A stretch of 64,000 nt of DNA from positions 62,001-126,000 of the forward strand of contig CAYUET010000005.1 in assembly GCA_964443875.1 (NCBI GenBank). Direction: 5' to 3'. This DNA is from CAYUET01 sp964443875. Its GTDB lineage: Bacteria; Auribacterota; JAFGBW01. Shown here in pieces: positions 1-7,628 of this stretch. The position numbers and the translations under genes were made by a program. How positions within the stretch are numbered: the stretch's first letter is position 1; the number at the start of each line of letters is the position of its first letter. A model generated the notes under the pieces. It saw only the letters and a program-made list of their open reading frames with translations, ran no database searches and was not told where the DNA came from.

Positions 1-2
1 CC

Positions 3-473
3 ACGCTGAGCCGCTTTGACAACAGCATCGATTTTCCCTTTATCGGATTTCAGGAAACGGAATACGGCCCCTTCAAAAAAAAACTTCCCCTGAGCACTTT
101 TCTCTTTAATAATTTTTCCGCAAAACCCCTTGATTTCATCTTTATAGAAAATATTCTGGAGCATTGCTACAACCCCGGGGAATTCCTGACACGCCTCCTG
201 CCCATGCTGAAAAGAATGGGGCTTATGATTCTCACCCTTCATCATCCCTACATCAAATTCGGAACCTATAACCCTTTAGTAACAGCCCCGCCTGAAAAGC
301 CTCCTGAAGGCAGCGAGGACCTGCTCTGCATTAAAAAAAATATCAATTTCTGGATTCCTGAAACCTTTAACGTCCTGCTCATGACCCTGTCTGCGGACAT
401 TCAAATCCTTTATGTGAACAGAACCAATGAACGAAAAAAAGATAAATTCATTACTGTTGTCCAAAAAATTTAA
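3..473 (+). CDS. SAM-dependent methyltransferase, C-terminal part (5' end outside window)
   Basis: The frame is open from the first bases of the window to a TAA at 471-473, so the start lies upstream. The visible 156 residues contain the late part of a class I methyltransferase fold: a 'DFIFIENILEHCYNPGEFL' stretch (motif IV and following helix, as in type 11 methyltransferases) followed by 'LLPMLKRMGLMILTLHHP', the usual 'leader-lLkpgG-liit-P' strand. The SAM-binding GxGxG motif would be upstream and is not visible. The substrate cannot be deduced. The next gene overlaps its end by 47 bases, suggesting one transcript. An internal ATG at 204 gives only 89 residues and would remove the motif, so I do not use it. 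Confidence 0.7.
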   Translation, partial: TLSRFDNSIDFPFIGFQETEYGPFKKKLPLSTFLFNNFSAKPLDFIFIENILEHCYNPGEFLTRLLPMLKRMGLMILTLHHPYIKFGTYNPLVTAPPEKPPEGSEDLLCIKKNINFWIPETFNVLLMTLSADIQILYVNRTNERKKDKFITVVQKI

Positions 474-1284
474 GCAGCTCTACGAACAGGCTCTGCTTAA
501 GACACTGCTCCAGCAGAGTGCTGCGGAAACGAAAATCCACACCCTGGGTTTTCTGCGGGGAGACTTTTTTTCTCTCTATCTCAAGCCGGATCTTGTGCTG
601 GAACGGAACGGCTATTCCGAACAGAATCTTGCGGGTAAAAAAATCGGAATCTGCATCGACCCTGTCGACCTCTCTCAGGCGGTTCATCTCCTTAACCAGC
701 CAGTTCTCAGAAACTCGTCTTTAACCCTTATCAGCCAGCCGAAACTTCCCCTTACCCCGGACTGGCCCTATTGTGAATTCAGTGAGGTAAAAAATCTTGA
801 CCTGGACTGGATCTGGATCTATTCCCACCTTTTTCAGGAGCTCTATACCCTGATGCTGACCCAGGACGGACTCCCGAGTGAAAAGATCAGGCCTCTGCTG
901 ACTCTGGAGGTTCTGCTGTCTGACGGATACATGCAAAACCTGCCTGCCGCCCTCTCTCATATTGCTGTTCTCTGTTATAACGCCAATGAAGAGGTTCTTC
1001 CCCTTGTCTTAAAAATCAGGGAAAAATTCCCCGTGCACAGGATCTCCCTTTTCTGTATGTCCTGCTATCCGTTCCATTACATCGACAGCATTGTGAACGA
1101 GATTTATTTTTACAACAGCTTCATTGAGCTTATTTTCCGTGTGCTGCAAACCCAGGCCAAAACTTTTTTCTGCGTGGATCAGATTGAAAATCACAGGGAT
1201 CTGATTGAAGAATGCCGCAGAATATATTATTCAGAACACTCTTCCCAGGGAAAATTTTATGAAAACTACACCCCCTTCTTCTAA
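427..1284 (+). CDS. Hypothetical protein (285 aa)
   Basis: I do not recognise this protein. It has no signal peptide and no clear membrane segment, and is rich in Leu, Tyr and Phe. Its middle reads like an alpha/beta fold ('LAGKKIGICIDPVDLSQAVHLL', 'LSHIAVLCYNANEEVLPLV'), and it ends with a Tyr-rich tail. It begins inside the end of the preceding methyltransferase gene (47-base overlap) and overlaps the start of the DUF523 gene by 26 bases, which supports a three-gene transcript. No other methionine lies near the N-terminus and the ATG at 427 has only a weak ribosome site, so the start could be wrong. A role next to the methyltransferase, for instance in glycan or small-molecule modification, is conceivable but not shown. 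Confidence 0.6.
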   Translation: MNEKKINSLLLSKKFKQLYEQALLKTLLQQSAAETKIHTLGFLRGDFFSLYLKPDLVLERNGYSEQNLAGKKIGICIDPVDLSQAVHLLNQPVLRNSSLTLISQPKLPLTPDWPYCEFSEVKNLDLDWIWIYSHLFQELYTLMLTQDGLPSEKIRPLLTLEVLLSDGYMQNLPAALSHIAVLCYNANEEVLPLVLKIREKFPVHRISLFCMSCYPFHYIDSIVNEIYFYNSFIELIFRVLQTQAKTFFCVDQIENHRDLIEECRRIYYSEHSSQGKFYENYTPFF

Positions 1285-1777
1285 CCCACTTATTGTCGTC
1301 AGCGCATGCCTTTTAGGAATGGATGTCCGTTACGACGGAGGCAACAAATACAATCAGACGGTTAATGATTTTCTGCTGAACGAACGGGTCGAAGTTATTC
1401 CTGTCTGCCCGGAATCCGCCTCAGGCATGCCTTCGCCCCGGCCTTCGCAGGAATTCAGGGGAGGAACCGGAAAAGAGGTGCTTCACGGCATGGCTCTTAT
1501 CGTCAATGAAGAGGGGATCGATGTTACAGATGCCTTCCTGGAGGGCTCGAATAAAGACCTTGCCCGATGTCTGAAAAGAGAGTTCCTTCCGGTGCTTGCC
1601 ATTCTGAAAGACAAAAGCCCTTCCTGCGGACACGGAAAGATCTATGTTGACGGGAAAATTTCTGAGGGAAACGGAGTTTTTGCCGAGCTTCTGGAACAGG
1701 CCGGAATAAAAGTCATTTCTGAAGCAGAACTTGAAGCGGACCCCGAATTCTACAGCCGGTATCTCAAAAATATCTAA
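1259..1777 (+). CDS. DUF523 (YbbK-type) protein
   Basis: The 172-residue product matches the DUF523 family throughout. It has an N-terminal 'VVSACLLGMDVRYDGG' segment, a 'VIPVCPESASGMPSPRP' segment, and 'LAILKDKSPSCGHGKIY' in the middle, with the family's conserved cysteines (SACL, VCPE, SPSCG). The biochemical function of the family is unsettled; the cysteines suggest metal or sulfur handling. The ATG at 1259 is preferred over one at 1205 because it follows a purine-rich AGGGAAA and starts just before the conserved domain; the longer version adds residues that merely copy the end of the upstream gene in another frame. Confidence 0.85.
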   Translation: MKTTPPSSNPLIVVSACLLGMDVRYDGGNKYNQTVNDFLLNERVEVIPVCPESASGMPSPRPSQEFRGGTGKEVLHGMALIVNEEGIDVTDAFLEGSNKDLARCLKREFLPVLAILKDKSPSCGHGKIYVDGKISEGNGVFAELLEQAGIKVISEAELEADPEFYSRYLKNI

Positions 1778-1786
1778 AAAAAATAA

Positions 1787-2806
1787 TCAGAGCATTTTTC
1801 TAAAATACTGAAGGACGAGCGAAGCGGCGGCCACAGCCGCCCAGCAGCAAAGCCCCAGGAGGACAGGTCTTTTCCCGCCGGAGAGAAGAACCGGAAGACG
1901 TGTGGAAAGACCAATGGCGCACATGGCGACGACAATCAAAAACTTTCCCGTGCCCGCCAGAGTAAAGGAAACCCCCTGAGGCAGAAGGAAAATACTGTTG
2001 AATAAAACGACCGCCACAAAACCGGCAACAAACCAGGGGAAGGTCTTCATCATGGAAAAATTTTCCAAAGGATTATCCTTTCGCTCTTTCCGGGCCGTAT
2101 AAACCGCAAGCACCAGAGTCACGGGAATAATGGCCAGGGTGCGGGTCAGCTTGACTATTGTTGCCAGAACAAGCGCCTCAGGATGCCCTGTTCTTTCACT
2201 CCAGGCAGAAGCTGCAGCCACAACAGAGGAAGTATCGTTAATCGCCGTACCGGCCCAGATCCCGAAGCCCTGATCCGAAAGAGACAGAAAACTACCGATA
2301 GCCGGAAATAAAAACACAGCAACGATATTGAACAAAAAAATAGTGGAAATGGCCGAGGCCACATCGCTTTCCTTTGCACGGATGACCGGGGCCGTTGCCG
2401 CAATGGCCGATCCGCCACAGATCGAGGTTCCAACCCCGATCAGGATCGCGGTATGGGAAGGAATCTTCAGCAGCCTCGCCATAAGCGCAGCCGTAACAAA
2501 AGAAGCAGAAAGCGTAAAAAACATCAGAAAAAGAGTCTGCCCTCCGACGTTCATAAGGGCAGACAGATGCATTTCAAAACCAAGAAGAATAATGGAGTAT
2601 TGAAGAAACTGTTTTCCCGCAAAACAGATTCCGGGAAGCAGGGGATTAAGGGGAAGAAAAATCCCCGCAATCAATCCGAGGATAATTCCGAAGACAGCCC
2701 CGCCGACAACCGGAAATATCTTACCCAAAACATACGCACCCGAGGCCAGGATAAAACAGACCAGGAGTCCGGGAAACTTATTTGTTGCAGCAGTTGTATT
2801 ATTCAT
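1787..2806 (-). CDS. YeiH-family putative sulfate/sulfite exporter
   Basis: A 339-residue polytopic membrane protein of the UPF0324/YeiH family, normally 330-350 residues with about ten membrane helices. Family hallmarks are 'GVGTSICGGSAIAATAPVI' in the middle, 'GIWAGTAINDTSSVVAAAS' after it, and 'KLTRTLAIIPVTLVLA' near residue 220. The family is annotated as exporting sulfate or sulfite, mostly from genomic context with CysB/CysL-like regulators; direct biochemical proof is limited. Here it is divergent from a LysR-type regulator, the same arrangement as yeiH/yeiE in enterobacteria. The ATG at 2806 leaves a 114-base intergenic region with a clear dyad at 2862-2878. Confidence 0.85.
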   Translation of the reverse strand: MNNTTAATNKFPGLLVCFILASGAYVLGKIFPVVGGAVFGIILGLIAGIFLPLNPLLPGICFAGKQFLQYSIILLGFEMHLSALMNVGGQTLFLMFFTLSASFVTAALMARLLKIPSHTAILIGVGTSICGGSAIAATAPVIRAKESDVASAISTIFLFNIVAVFLFPAIGSFLSLSDQGFGIWAGTAINDTSSVVAAASAWSERTGHPEALVLATIVKLTRTLAIIPVTLVLAVYTARKERKDNPLENFSMMKTFPWFVAGFVAVVLFNSIFLLPQGVSFTLAGTGKFLIVVAMCAIGLSTRLPVLLSGGKRPVLLGLCCWAAVAAASLVLQYFRKML

Positions 2807-2861
2807 GCGCGCACTATACCTTCCCTCTTGTATAAGATCAAATTATATATTATTATACATT

Positions 2862-2878
2862 TATTAGTTAAACTAATA
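2862..2878. promoter_or_regulatory. Candidate LysR operator: perfect 7-bp dyad
   Basis: TATTAGTTAAACTAATA is a perfect inverted repeat with a three-base centre, in the 114-base gap between the YeiH-type exporter and the divergent LysR gene. It fits the T-N11-A format of LysR-type binding sites. Position and symmetry suggest the site at which the regulator controls itself and the exporter. This is inference from sequence only. Confidence 0.5.
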
Positions 2879-2920
2879 CTTTAGAATCCCTTTTAAGTAT
2901 CCGATTTTAAGGAAAACAGA

Positions 2921-3805
2921 ATGCTGGATTTCAGAATCAAATCCTTTCTTGCCGTATGCGCTGAAAAAAATTTCAGCCGTGCAGCTCAGCAGCTGCACAT
3001 CACACAGCCTGCGGTAAGCCAGCATATCGCCCAGCTCGAAAACCTTTATGGAACCGCCCTGTTTCATTTCAAAGGCCGCGAATTTCATCTCACCAAAGCA
3101 GGAAATCTGCTTCTGCGTTACGCCTCCACAGCGGAGGCGGACGGCAAAAAAACAGAAGAACTGATCCGTTGCGGCACCGCCCAGATCCCTTTCTGCTTCG
3201 GGGCAACACGAACCATCGGAGAATACGTCATGCCCGACTGCATTGCCGCATGGCTTTTAAAATTTCCGGAGGCTGAAATATCCATGAGTGTGGACAACAC
3301 CGAAGCGCTTCTTGATGCCCTGAAGTCAGGCCGCATTGATTTCGCCTTTATTGAAGGAATCTTCAACCGTGAAGATTTTGAAGTACATCCCTTTATGAAG
3401 GATGAATTCATTGCGATTTGTGAACCCAGGGACATCCTGGCCCGAAAAAAAACAACTCTTGAAGAAATTCTCAAACGCAGGCTGATTGTAAGGGAAAAGG
3501 GGAGCGGGTCACGGAAAATTCTCGAACATACGCTGGAAAACAAAAACCGAGACATCACCCATTTCAGGCACATCCTGGAAATCGGAAACGTGGAGGCGAT
3601 TAAAAAACTGGTGAGTCAGGGTGCTGGAGTGAGCTGTCTATATCAATCGGCCGTAAGGAAAGAACTGGCCCAGGGATCCCTTGTCAAAATCAGGCTTGAA
3701 GGATTTCCCGTGCAGCATGACTACTCCTTTGTGATGCTCAAAAAGAGCCTGTATGCCAGGCATTATCTTGACTTTTTAAAGCTCTGCATAAAGGCAGTAA
3801 AATAA
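2921..3805 (+). CDS. LysR-family transcriptional regulator
   Basis: A 294-residue protein of standard LysR length. Residues 1-60 form the winged helix-turn-helix ('FSRAAQQLHITQPAVSQHIAQLE'-type helices, then 'GTALFHFKGREFHLTKAG'). Residues 90-290 form the periplasmic-binding-like effector domain ('FCFGATRTIGEYVMPDCIAAW', 'GRIDFAFIEGIF'). It is divergent from the YeiH-type exporter, so it probably responds to a sulfur compound and controls that gene, as YeiE/CysL types do. The effector is unknown. The start is the first ATG, preceded by AAGGAAAACAGA. A candidate terminator follows at 3833-3862. Confidence 0.9.
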   Translation: MLDFRIKSFLAVCAEKNFSRAAQQLHITQPAVSQHIAQLENLYGTALFHFKGREFHLTKAGNLLLRYASTAEADGKKTEELIRCGTAQIPFCFGATRTIGEYVMPDCIAAWLLKFPEAEISMSVDNTEALLDALKSGRIDFAFIEGIFNREDFEVHPFMKDEFIAICEPRDILARKKTTLEEILKRRLIVREKGSGSRKILEHTLENKNRDITHFRHILEIGNVEAIKKLVSQGAGVSCLYQSAVRKELAQGSLVKIRLEGFPVQHDYSFVMLKKSLYARHYLDFLKLCIKAVK

Positions 3806-3832
3806 AACGAAGGCCAGGGGAAAGAGCTCTCC

Positions 3833-3862
3833 GGCAGGCCTGTCCACAGGACAATGCCTTTT
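3833..3862 (+). terminator. Weak candidate intrinsic terminator after LysR gene
   Basis: GGCA...TGCC enclosing TGTCC-ACA-GGACA forms an interrupted hairpin followed by TTTT. It lies between the convergent LysR gene and the membrane-protein gene. The stem is broken by an internal loop and the T-run is short. Confidence 0.35.
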
Positions 3863-3873
3863 CCGTCTTCTTT

Positions 3874-4518
3874 CTATCGCAGCGGGGCACCCGGAAGTCC
3901 GGCAACCTTTGTTCCATTGAGCGGCACAGCCGATTGACTTTCCAACTCCCTATACAACCCTATCACCGCGAGAGTGGAAACAGGAATAGTGATCACCAGC
4001 CCCACCAGCAGACAGACAGCTCCTGCAATATTAAAACAAAAGATCAATAAAGCAAAACAGAATAAATCCCACGTTTTTTCCTCAGTCATTTTCCAGCTTG
4101 TACTGAAAGCCTCTTTGATGGACATTTCTTTATCCAGCAGAAGATAGAAAACGAACTGCAGTCTTATTCCAAGATAAACCCCCGGAAAAATAAATAACAG
4201 CAGCCCGACAATGAAAATTAGGCCATACAGAAAGTTTGAAAGCATAAAACGAATAAAAGTTAAAAAATCCGCAATACAACCCCTCTTTGTATCATCAAAG
4301 ACATTGATAAAAGTCATAAGCAAAAAAATCTGGATAAAAGTATCAAGAATAGTCTTTAAAACATATTTCAATATGTTCGCATCTTTAAAAAAATTCTCCA
4401 TGGCAAAACTAAATAAAACCGAAATCAAAACCATTAAAAACGCCCTTAACAAAACCGTTCCATAGCTCTGTTTAAACTTTTCCCATCCGCTCTTTATATA
4501 GTCAGAAGTATTAATCAC
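3874..4518 (-). CDS. Integral membrane protein with DUF975-like layout
   Basis: A 214-residue protein with about four to five hydrophobic helices (near residues 20-45, 55-75, 90-120 and 155-190). It starts with 'INTSDYIKSGWEKFKQSYG', a leader typical of small membrane proteins in which a cytoplasmic amphipathic helix precedes the first membrane span (DUF975 / glycerophosphodiesterase membrane-domain type). The sequence 'FLLLDKEMSIKEAFSTSWKMTEE' between helices fits that group. Function is unknown. The ATG at 4518 has a good Shine-Dalgarno (AAAGGAGGGG just upstream on the minus strand). Confidence 0.65.
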   Translation of the reverse strand: MINTSDYIKSGWEKFKQSYGTVLLRAFLMVLISVLFSFAMENFFKDANILKYVLKTILDTFIQIFLLMTFINVFDDTKRGCIADFLTFIRFMLSNFLYGLIFIVGLLLFIFPGVYLGIRLQFVFYLLLDKEMSIKEAFSTSWKMTEEKTWDLFCFALLIFCFNIAGAVCLLVGLVITIPVSTLAVIGLYRELESQSAVPLNGTKVAGLPGAPLR

Positions 4519-4806
4519 AACCCCTCCTTTTATCTTTAATTTGATCCGACCCTCTGCAAATCTTGCAACGGCCTGTATGAAAGAGATCTTTACACAAATC
4601 CATAAAATTGGCCAACAAGATCATGATACGGGTCTTATATTTTCCACCCCTGCTGTTTTATTAATCCTGTAAAGGGGCATAGATTAAGTCAATCCTCTCC
4701 CTTATATGTAGAGGCGATTCATGACAAGAAACACAGGGGCACGGGGAGAGCCTGCTATTCGTTAATCCGCATATTACATGAAAAAACTTTATTCTTGATC
4801 AGAGCC
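4519..4806. other. Intergenic region with a degenerate REP half-site
   Basis: No gene is supported here. At 4708-4723 the sequence GTAGAGGCGATTCATG resembles the GTAGAG-starting arm of the REP palindromes found just downstream and may be a decayed REP of another subfamily. The rest holds nothing I recognise. Confidence 0.4.
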
Positions 4807-4849
4807 GTAGAGACGCACGGCCGTGTGTCTCTACCTCGTACGTCTCTAC
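4807..4849. repeat. REP palindrome with trailing half-site, copy 1
   Basis: Positions 4807-4834 are a near-perfect 28-base palindrome with arm GTAGAGACGCACGG; the second arm has one change (GTGTGTCTC for GTGCGTCTC). After six bases a shortened arm, CGTCTCTAC, follows at 4841-4849. The same unit recurs inside the adjacent RAYT gene and beyond it, so this is a substrate-like REP of that transposase. Confidence 0.85.
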
Positions 4850-4898
4850 AAACAAAATAATCATTATCCCCAACGGTAATCATATTTCCCCTTCAATT
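4850..4898. repeat. Conserved tail behind REP copy 1
   Basis: The AT-rich tail after REP copy 1 shares CAACGGTAAT and CCCCTTCAATT, in the same order and spacing, with the tail after REP copy 3 (5632-5690). The RAYT gene therefore lies between two direct repeats made of REP plus tail, which may be the real ends of the mobile unit. Confidence 0.6.
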
Positions 4899-4905
4899 AC
4901 CTTTC

Positions 4906-5529
4906 TCAAAATGGATTCTTCAATTCCTCCAGATCATCATTTAAGTGGCTCTGGTTATTCTCATCATTATCCCAATTTTTCGGATTATTTATAATATATT
5001 CACGAATCCCATGCAGTTCCTTTTCATTACGAATAATACGATCATAAAAACGAGGTTGCCAGACAGGTATTCGTAAGGCGTTTCGTGATTCGTTGATTTT
5101 TTTTGTCACCGCAGATTTAAAACCGGCGACAAATGAGGATATGGATCGTTTTTCCCGTTGTCGTAGAGACGCACGGCCGTGCGTCTCTACCTTATGCGTC
5201 TCTACCTCGTGCGTTTCTATTATTGGAATATCGTTTTGCCTGTTATTTGATCCATTGTTTTTATCAATCACCACAATGGAATGGATATGATTGGGCATAA
5301 TGCAACAGGAATCACAAAACAATTCAGAACGGATTTCAAATGATTTCAGCCATTCGGTTTCAACAATTTTTCCAATTTCTGACAATTCTATTTTTACATC
5401 CCTTATTTGCCCCAGAATACATTCCCGGTTTCTTGTACAAAAAGTGATAAAATAAAAACCATTGGATGAATAATCCCAATTTTTCAAACGGGCAGATTCA
5501 ACACGGTATTTGTCATTATATAAGGTCAT
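4906..5529 (-). CDS. REP-associated tyrosine transposase (RAYT, Y1/HUH family)
   Basis: A 207-residue single-strand DNA transposase of the IS200/REP type. The HUH metal motif is 'MPNHIHSIV' (His81, His83). The catalytic tyrosine is probably Tyr162 in 'PVWQPRFYDRIIRNEKEL', followed by the characteristic 'REYIINNPKNW'. The N-terminal 'YYFITFCTRNRECILG'-like strand is also typical. Unusually, residues about 105-125 are an in-frame run of ETHEV/ETHKV/ETHGR pentapeptides encoded by a REP palindrome (5163-5190) and its 15-base half-site repeats. This lengthens the protein between the HUH and Tyr motifs. Full-length REPs flank the gene. Both catalytic motifs are intact, so it may be active; RAYTs normally act on the REPs of their own genome. 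Confidence 0.9.
   Translation of the reverse strand: MTLYNDKYRVESARLKNWDYSSNGFYFITFCTRNRECILGQIRDVKIELSEIGKIVETEWLKSFEIRSELFCDSCCIMPNHIHSIVVIDKNNGSNNRQNDIPIIETHEVETHKVETHGRASLRQREKRSISSFVAGFKSAVTKKINESRNALRIPVWQPRFYDRIIRNEKELHGIREYIINNPKNWDNDENNQSHLNDDLEELKNPF
5163..5220. repeat. REP palindrome plus two 15-bp half-site repeats inside the RAYT gene (copy 2)
   Basis: 5163-5190 is a perfect 28-base palindrome with arm GTAGAGACGCACGG. It is followed by GCGTCTCTAC at 5196-5205 and a variant GCGTTTCTAT at 5211-5220, each separated by five bases, so the units repeat with a 15-base period that keeps the coding frame. Read on the minus strand they encode ETHEV-ETHKV-ETHGRASLRQ. Confidence 0.9.
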
Positions 5530-5588
5530 GTTTCATTCCATTAAAATCTTACAGAAGCGATGAGGGCAACGCATGACGTAACGTATGG

Positions 5589-5631
5589 GGAGAGACGCAC
5601 GGCCGTGCGTCTCTACAACGGGCGTTTCCAC
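5589..5631. repeat. REP palindrome with trailing half-site, copy 3
   Basis: 5589-5616 is the same 28-base palindrome with one change in the left arm (GGAGAGAC for GTAGAGAC). A degraded half-site GCGTTTCCAC follows at 5622-5631, as in copy 1. Confidence 0.85.
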
Positions 5632-5690
5632 AAATGAAATATGAATTATCATCAACGGTAATACTATCTCCCCTTCAATTCCATCTTTGT
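5632..5690. repeat. Conserved tail behind REP copy 3
   Basis: Contains CAACGGTAAT and CCCCTTCAATT in the same order as the tail at 4850-4898, making the two REP-plus-tail units a direct repeat around the RAYT gene. Confidence 0.6.
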
Positions 5691-5896
5691 CGTTATAAAA
5701 CCCTATCCATTACAAACAACATCTCCATTGCTTCACCTAATTTCTTTTGGCATGACCCTCAGCTTAGGAATGACTTTGCTTTTTGTGCCCATAATTTCGA
5801 TCTTCCTGTTCAAAAAATTTATAACACCATACAAATAAAGTGGATAAATTAAAACTAAAATGTTTTCAGTGGAATGGATTCAGAAAACAGAAAGTC

Positions 5897-5953
5897 ATGG
5901 ATACCGGAATTACCCATCCCGCAATGCAATGGAGGGAGAAGGTTCGGAATGAC
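5897..5953. repeat. Interspersed ATGGATxCCGG...GGAATGAC repeat, copy 1
   Basis: Starts ATGGATACCGGAATTACCCA, contains ATCCCGCAATG, and ends GGTTCGGAATGAC. The layout is shared with 7562-7616 and 13716-13770 (ATGGAT start, ATCCCG[CT]AATG centre, ATGAC end). Confidence 0.7.
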
Positions 5954-5990
5954 ACACTTGGATAAACCGGGGGATGCCCCGGTTCGACGA

Positions 5991-7445
5991 TCAGGCGGCG
6001 TTTAAAACCGGTGTTACGAAATATTCATGATTCCCGGATTCATTTCCGGAATTGGCGTTCAATACTTTCAGATATAAATTTGTATGGCGCTGAGTTAAAG
6101 CCTGCAGGGAAAATTTATCCATGACGAATTGTCTTCCATTGACCCCCACCCGGGTTCTTTCCTGGGGATTTTCAAGCAGATATTTGATTTTCCCGGCAAA
6201 AGCCTTATGGTCATTCAGTTTTATCAGAAACCCTGTTTCATTATTAACGATGGCATTCGGAACCCCGCCCACGGAGTAGGCGATGACAGGCAGCTGCATG
6301 GAAGAGCCTTCAATCAGCACCCGTCCCAGCCCTTCACTTTTGGTAGGCAGGACAACCATGGCTGATTTTGAATACTGCTCCTTCATTCCCTGCTGGGTTA
6401 ACGCGTCTAAAAAAACAAAGTGCTTATCAAGGCCCAGTTTTGAAATCTGATCCTTTAACTGCTGCTTTAAACCGGGGGTCTGCTCTTCCCCTGAAAAAAC
6501 AAACTGAAAATCGACATTTTCATGATATAAAATTTCAGCAATCTTTACGCAGTCTTCATGACCTTTTTGCCCGCTGATTCTGGCAGGCAGATACAGTTGA
6601 TTGCTGGTTAAATCGATTTGGGGCTGAGAAAAGAAATCCGTGTCCACGCCGTCAGATAAGGAGATGAATTTCGTGCCCAGAAAGGCCGGAACTTTTTCAT
6701 CCGACACCCCTGAAACAGCAGAGGAAAGAGAAATTAATTTTTTGGTCTGGGACAAATTCAATTTGTTATTGTCACCGTGGTTCTGCAGGATGATCGGAAT
6801 TCCCTGCACTGCTTCAGCCAGAACCAGACTGTCGTAGACGTCGACAGAATGAATCACGGTTAAATCAATCTTGTAATCCTTCAGAAGCTCCCTCACTTTT
6901 TCCTTAAGCAGTTCCGGATTCTGGGAGGATCGCTTATAGTATTCATTCACAAAAGGGATGTTTTTAAAGAGGTTTGAAAAAAAGGGAATTTCCAGAATGT
7001 CACGGGCCAGAGTTGTTAAATTAAACTTCAGGAGTATTTTGTATATTTGATCAAAAATTTTTTTATTTTTCTTATCCGATGATTGAAGCTGATATTTTCT
7101 GGGCACAGGAACACTGACCAGGGTTCCCAAACCTATTTTCTCTTTCTTTACCCTTAAATCCGCTTCATCTGTAAAATAGAGCTGAATAATCTGCATCCTG
7201 TTTTTCCTGAGTAAGGAAGCGTTCAAATCCTTAAGATAACTTTCCAGCCCCCCTTTTGTATCGTAGCTTTTGGCGAATCTTAAAAGGGTTTTCCCGGCTA
7301 ATTCCCCGCCGGATTCATCGGATTCAAGAAAATGAACACCGCTTAAAGGGGCCAGACAATGAGAGGAGGCGAATGAAAAAAAATCAAACGCTAAAAAACT
7401 CAATAAGAGTACGATGAAATAGGAATATAAAAATCTTTTTTGCAT
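5991..7445 (-). CDS. Family-4-type glycosyltransferase with an N-terminal signal/anchor
   Basis: A 484-residue GT-B glycosyltransferase. The C-terminal half carries the GT4 donor-binding signature: 'LPARISGQKGHEDCVKIAEI', 'VVLPTKSEGLGRVLIEGSSM' with the EGLGRVLIE block, then 'PVIAYSVGGVPNAIVNNETG'. The N-terminal acceptor domain includes 'RFAKSYDTKGGLESYLKDLN'. Residues 7-26 are strongly hydrophobic and are followed by 'SSHCLAPLSG', so the protein seems exported or membrane-anchored, which is unusual for an enzyme that uses cytoplasmic nucleotide sugars. The LAP tripeptide after the hydrophobic segment recurs in two other proteins here. The gene stands alone, between repeats. The acceptor and sugar are unknown. 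Confidence 0.85.
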   Translation of the reverse strand: MQKRFLYSYFIVLLLSFLAFDFFSFASSHCLAPLSGVHFLESDESGGELAGKTLLRFAKSYDTKGGLESYLKDLNASLLRKNRMQIIQLYFTDEADLRVKKEKIGLGTLVSVPVPRKYQLQSSDKKNKKIFDQIYKILLKFNLTTLARDILEIPFFSNLFKNIPFVNEYYKRSSQNPELLKEKVRELLKDYKIDLTVIHSVDVYDSLVLAEAVQGIPIILQNHGDNNKLNLSQTKKLISLSSAVSGVSDEKVPAFLGTKFISLSDGVDTDFFSQPQIDLTSNQLYLPARISGQKGHEDCVKIAEILYHENVDFQFVFSGEEQTPGLKQQLKDQISKLGLDKHFVFLDALTQQGMKEQYSKSAMVVLPTKSEGLGRVLIEGSSMQLPVIAYSVGGVPNAIVNNETGFLIKLNDHKAFAGKIKYLLENPQERTRVGVNGRQFVMDKFSLQALTQRHTNLYLKVLNANSGNESGNHEYFVTPVLNAA

Positions 7446-7520
7446 TTAAATACTTACCACTGGATTTCCAAAAAGTCAATATGGCCCGTGTACTGCATCC
7501 GGAAAAATTCACGACTGAGC

Positions 7521-7616
7521 ATGGATTCCGGAGTCAAGCTCCGGAATGACGGAAGAAAGACATGGATTCCGGAGTTGCCTATCCCGTAATGAAATGGATA
7601 CAAGCTCCGGAATGAC
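7521..7616. repeat. Interspersed ATGGATTCCGGAG...CTCCGGAATGAC repeats, two copies
   Basis: At 7521-7550 ATGGATTCCGGAGT and CAAGCTCCGGAATGAC form a short hairpin (TCCGGAG/CTCCGGA). At 7562-7616 the same ends enclose a longer centre containing ATCCCGTAATG. The same family occurs at 5897-5953 and 13716-13770. Confidence 0.75.
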
Positions 7617-7628
7617 AGGCAGTTCAAT

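Larger units (their letters stand above)
5530..5990. other. Intergenic region holding REP copy 3 and an ATGGATxCCGG-type repeat
   Basis: The region contains the REP and tail at 5589-5690 and an interspersed repeat at 5897-5953. An open frame at 5634-5852 starts inside the REP tail, has no ribosome site and looks like no known protein. I see no gene here. Confidence 0.6.

Noticed and set aside
2453..2884. 143-codon Lys/Arg-rich open frame on the plus strand.
   Set aside because: Antisense to the YeiH-type exporter gene; composition reflects reversed hydrophobic codons.
4807..5631. Possible CRISPR array because of several similar palindromic units.
   Set aside because: The units are REP palindromes at unequal spacing, one inside a gene; no regular spacers or cas genes occur in the window.
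5634..5852. 72-codon open frame on the plus strand after REP copy 3.
   Set aside because: It starts within the REP tail, has no ribosome site and encodes nothing recognisable.
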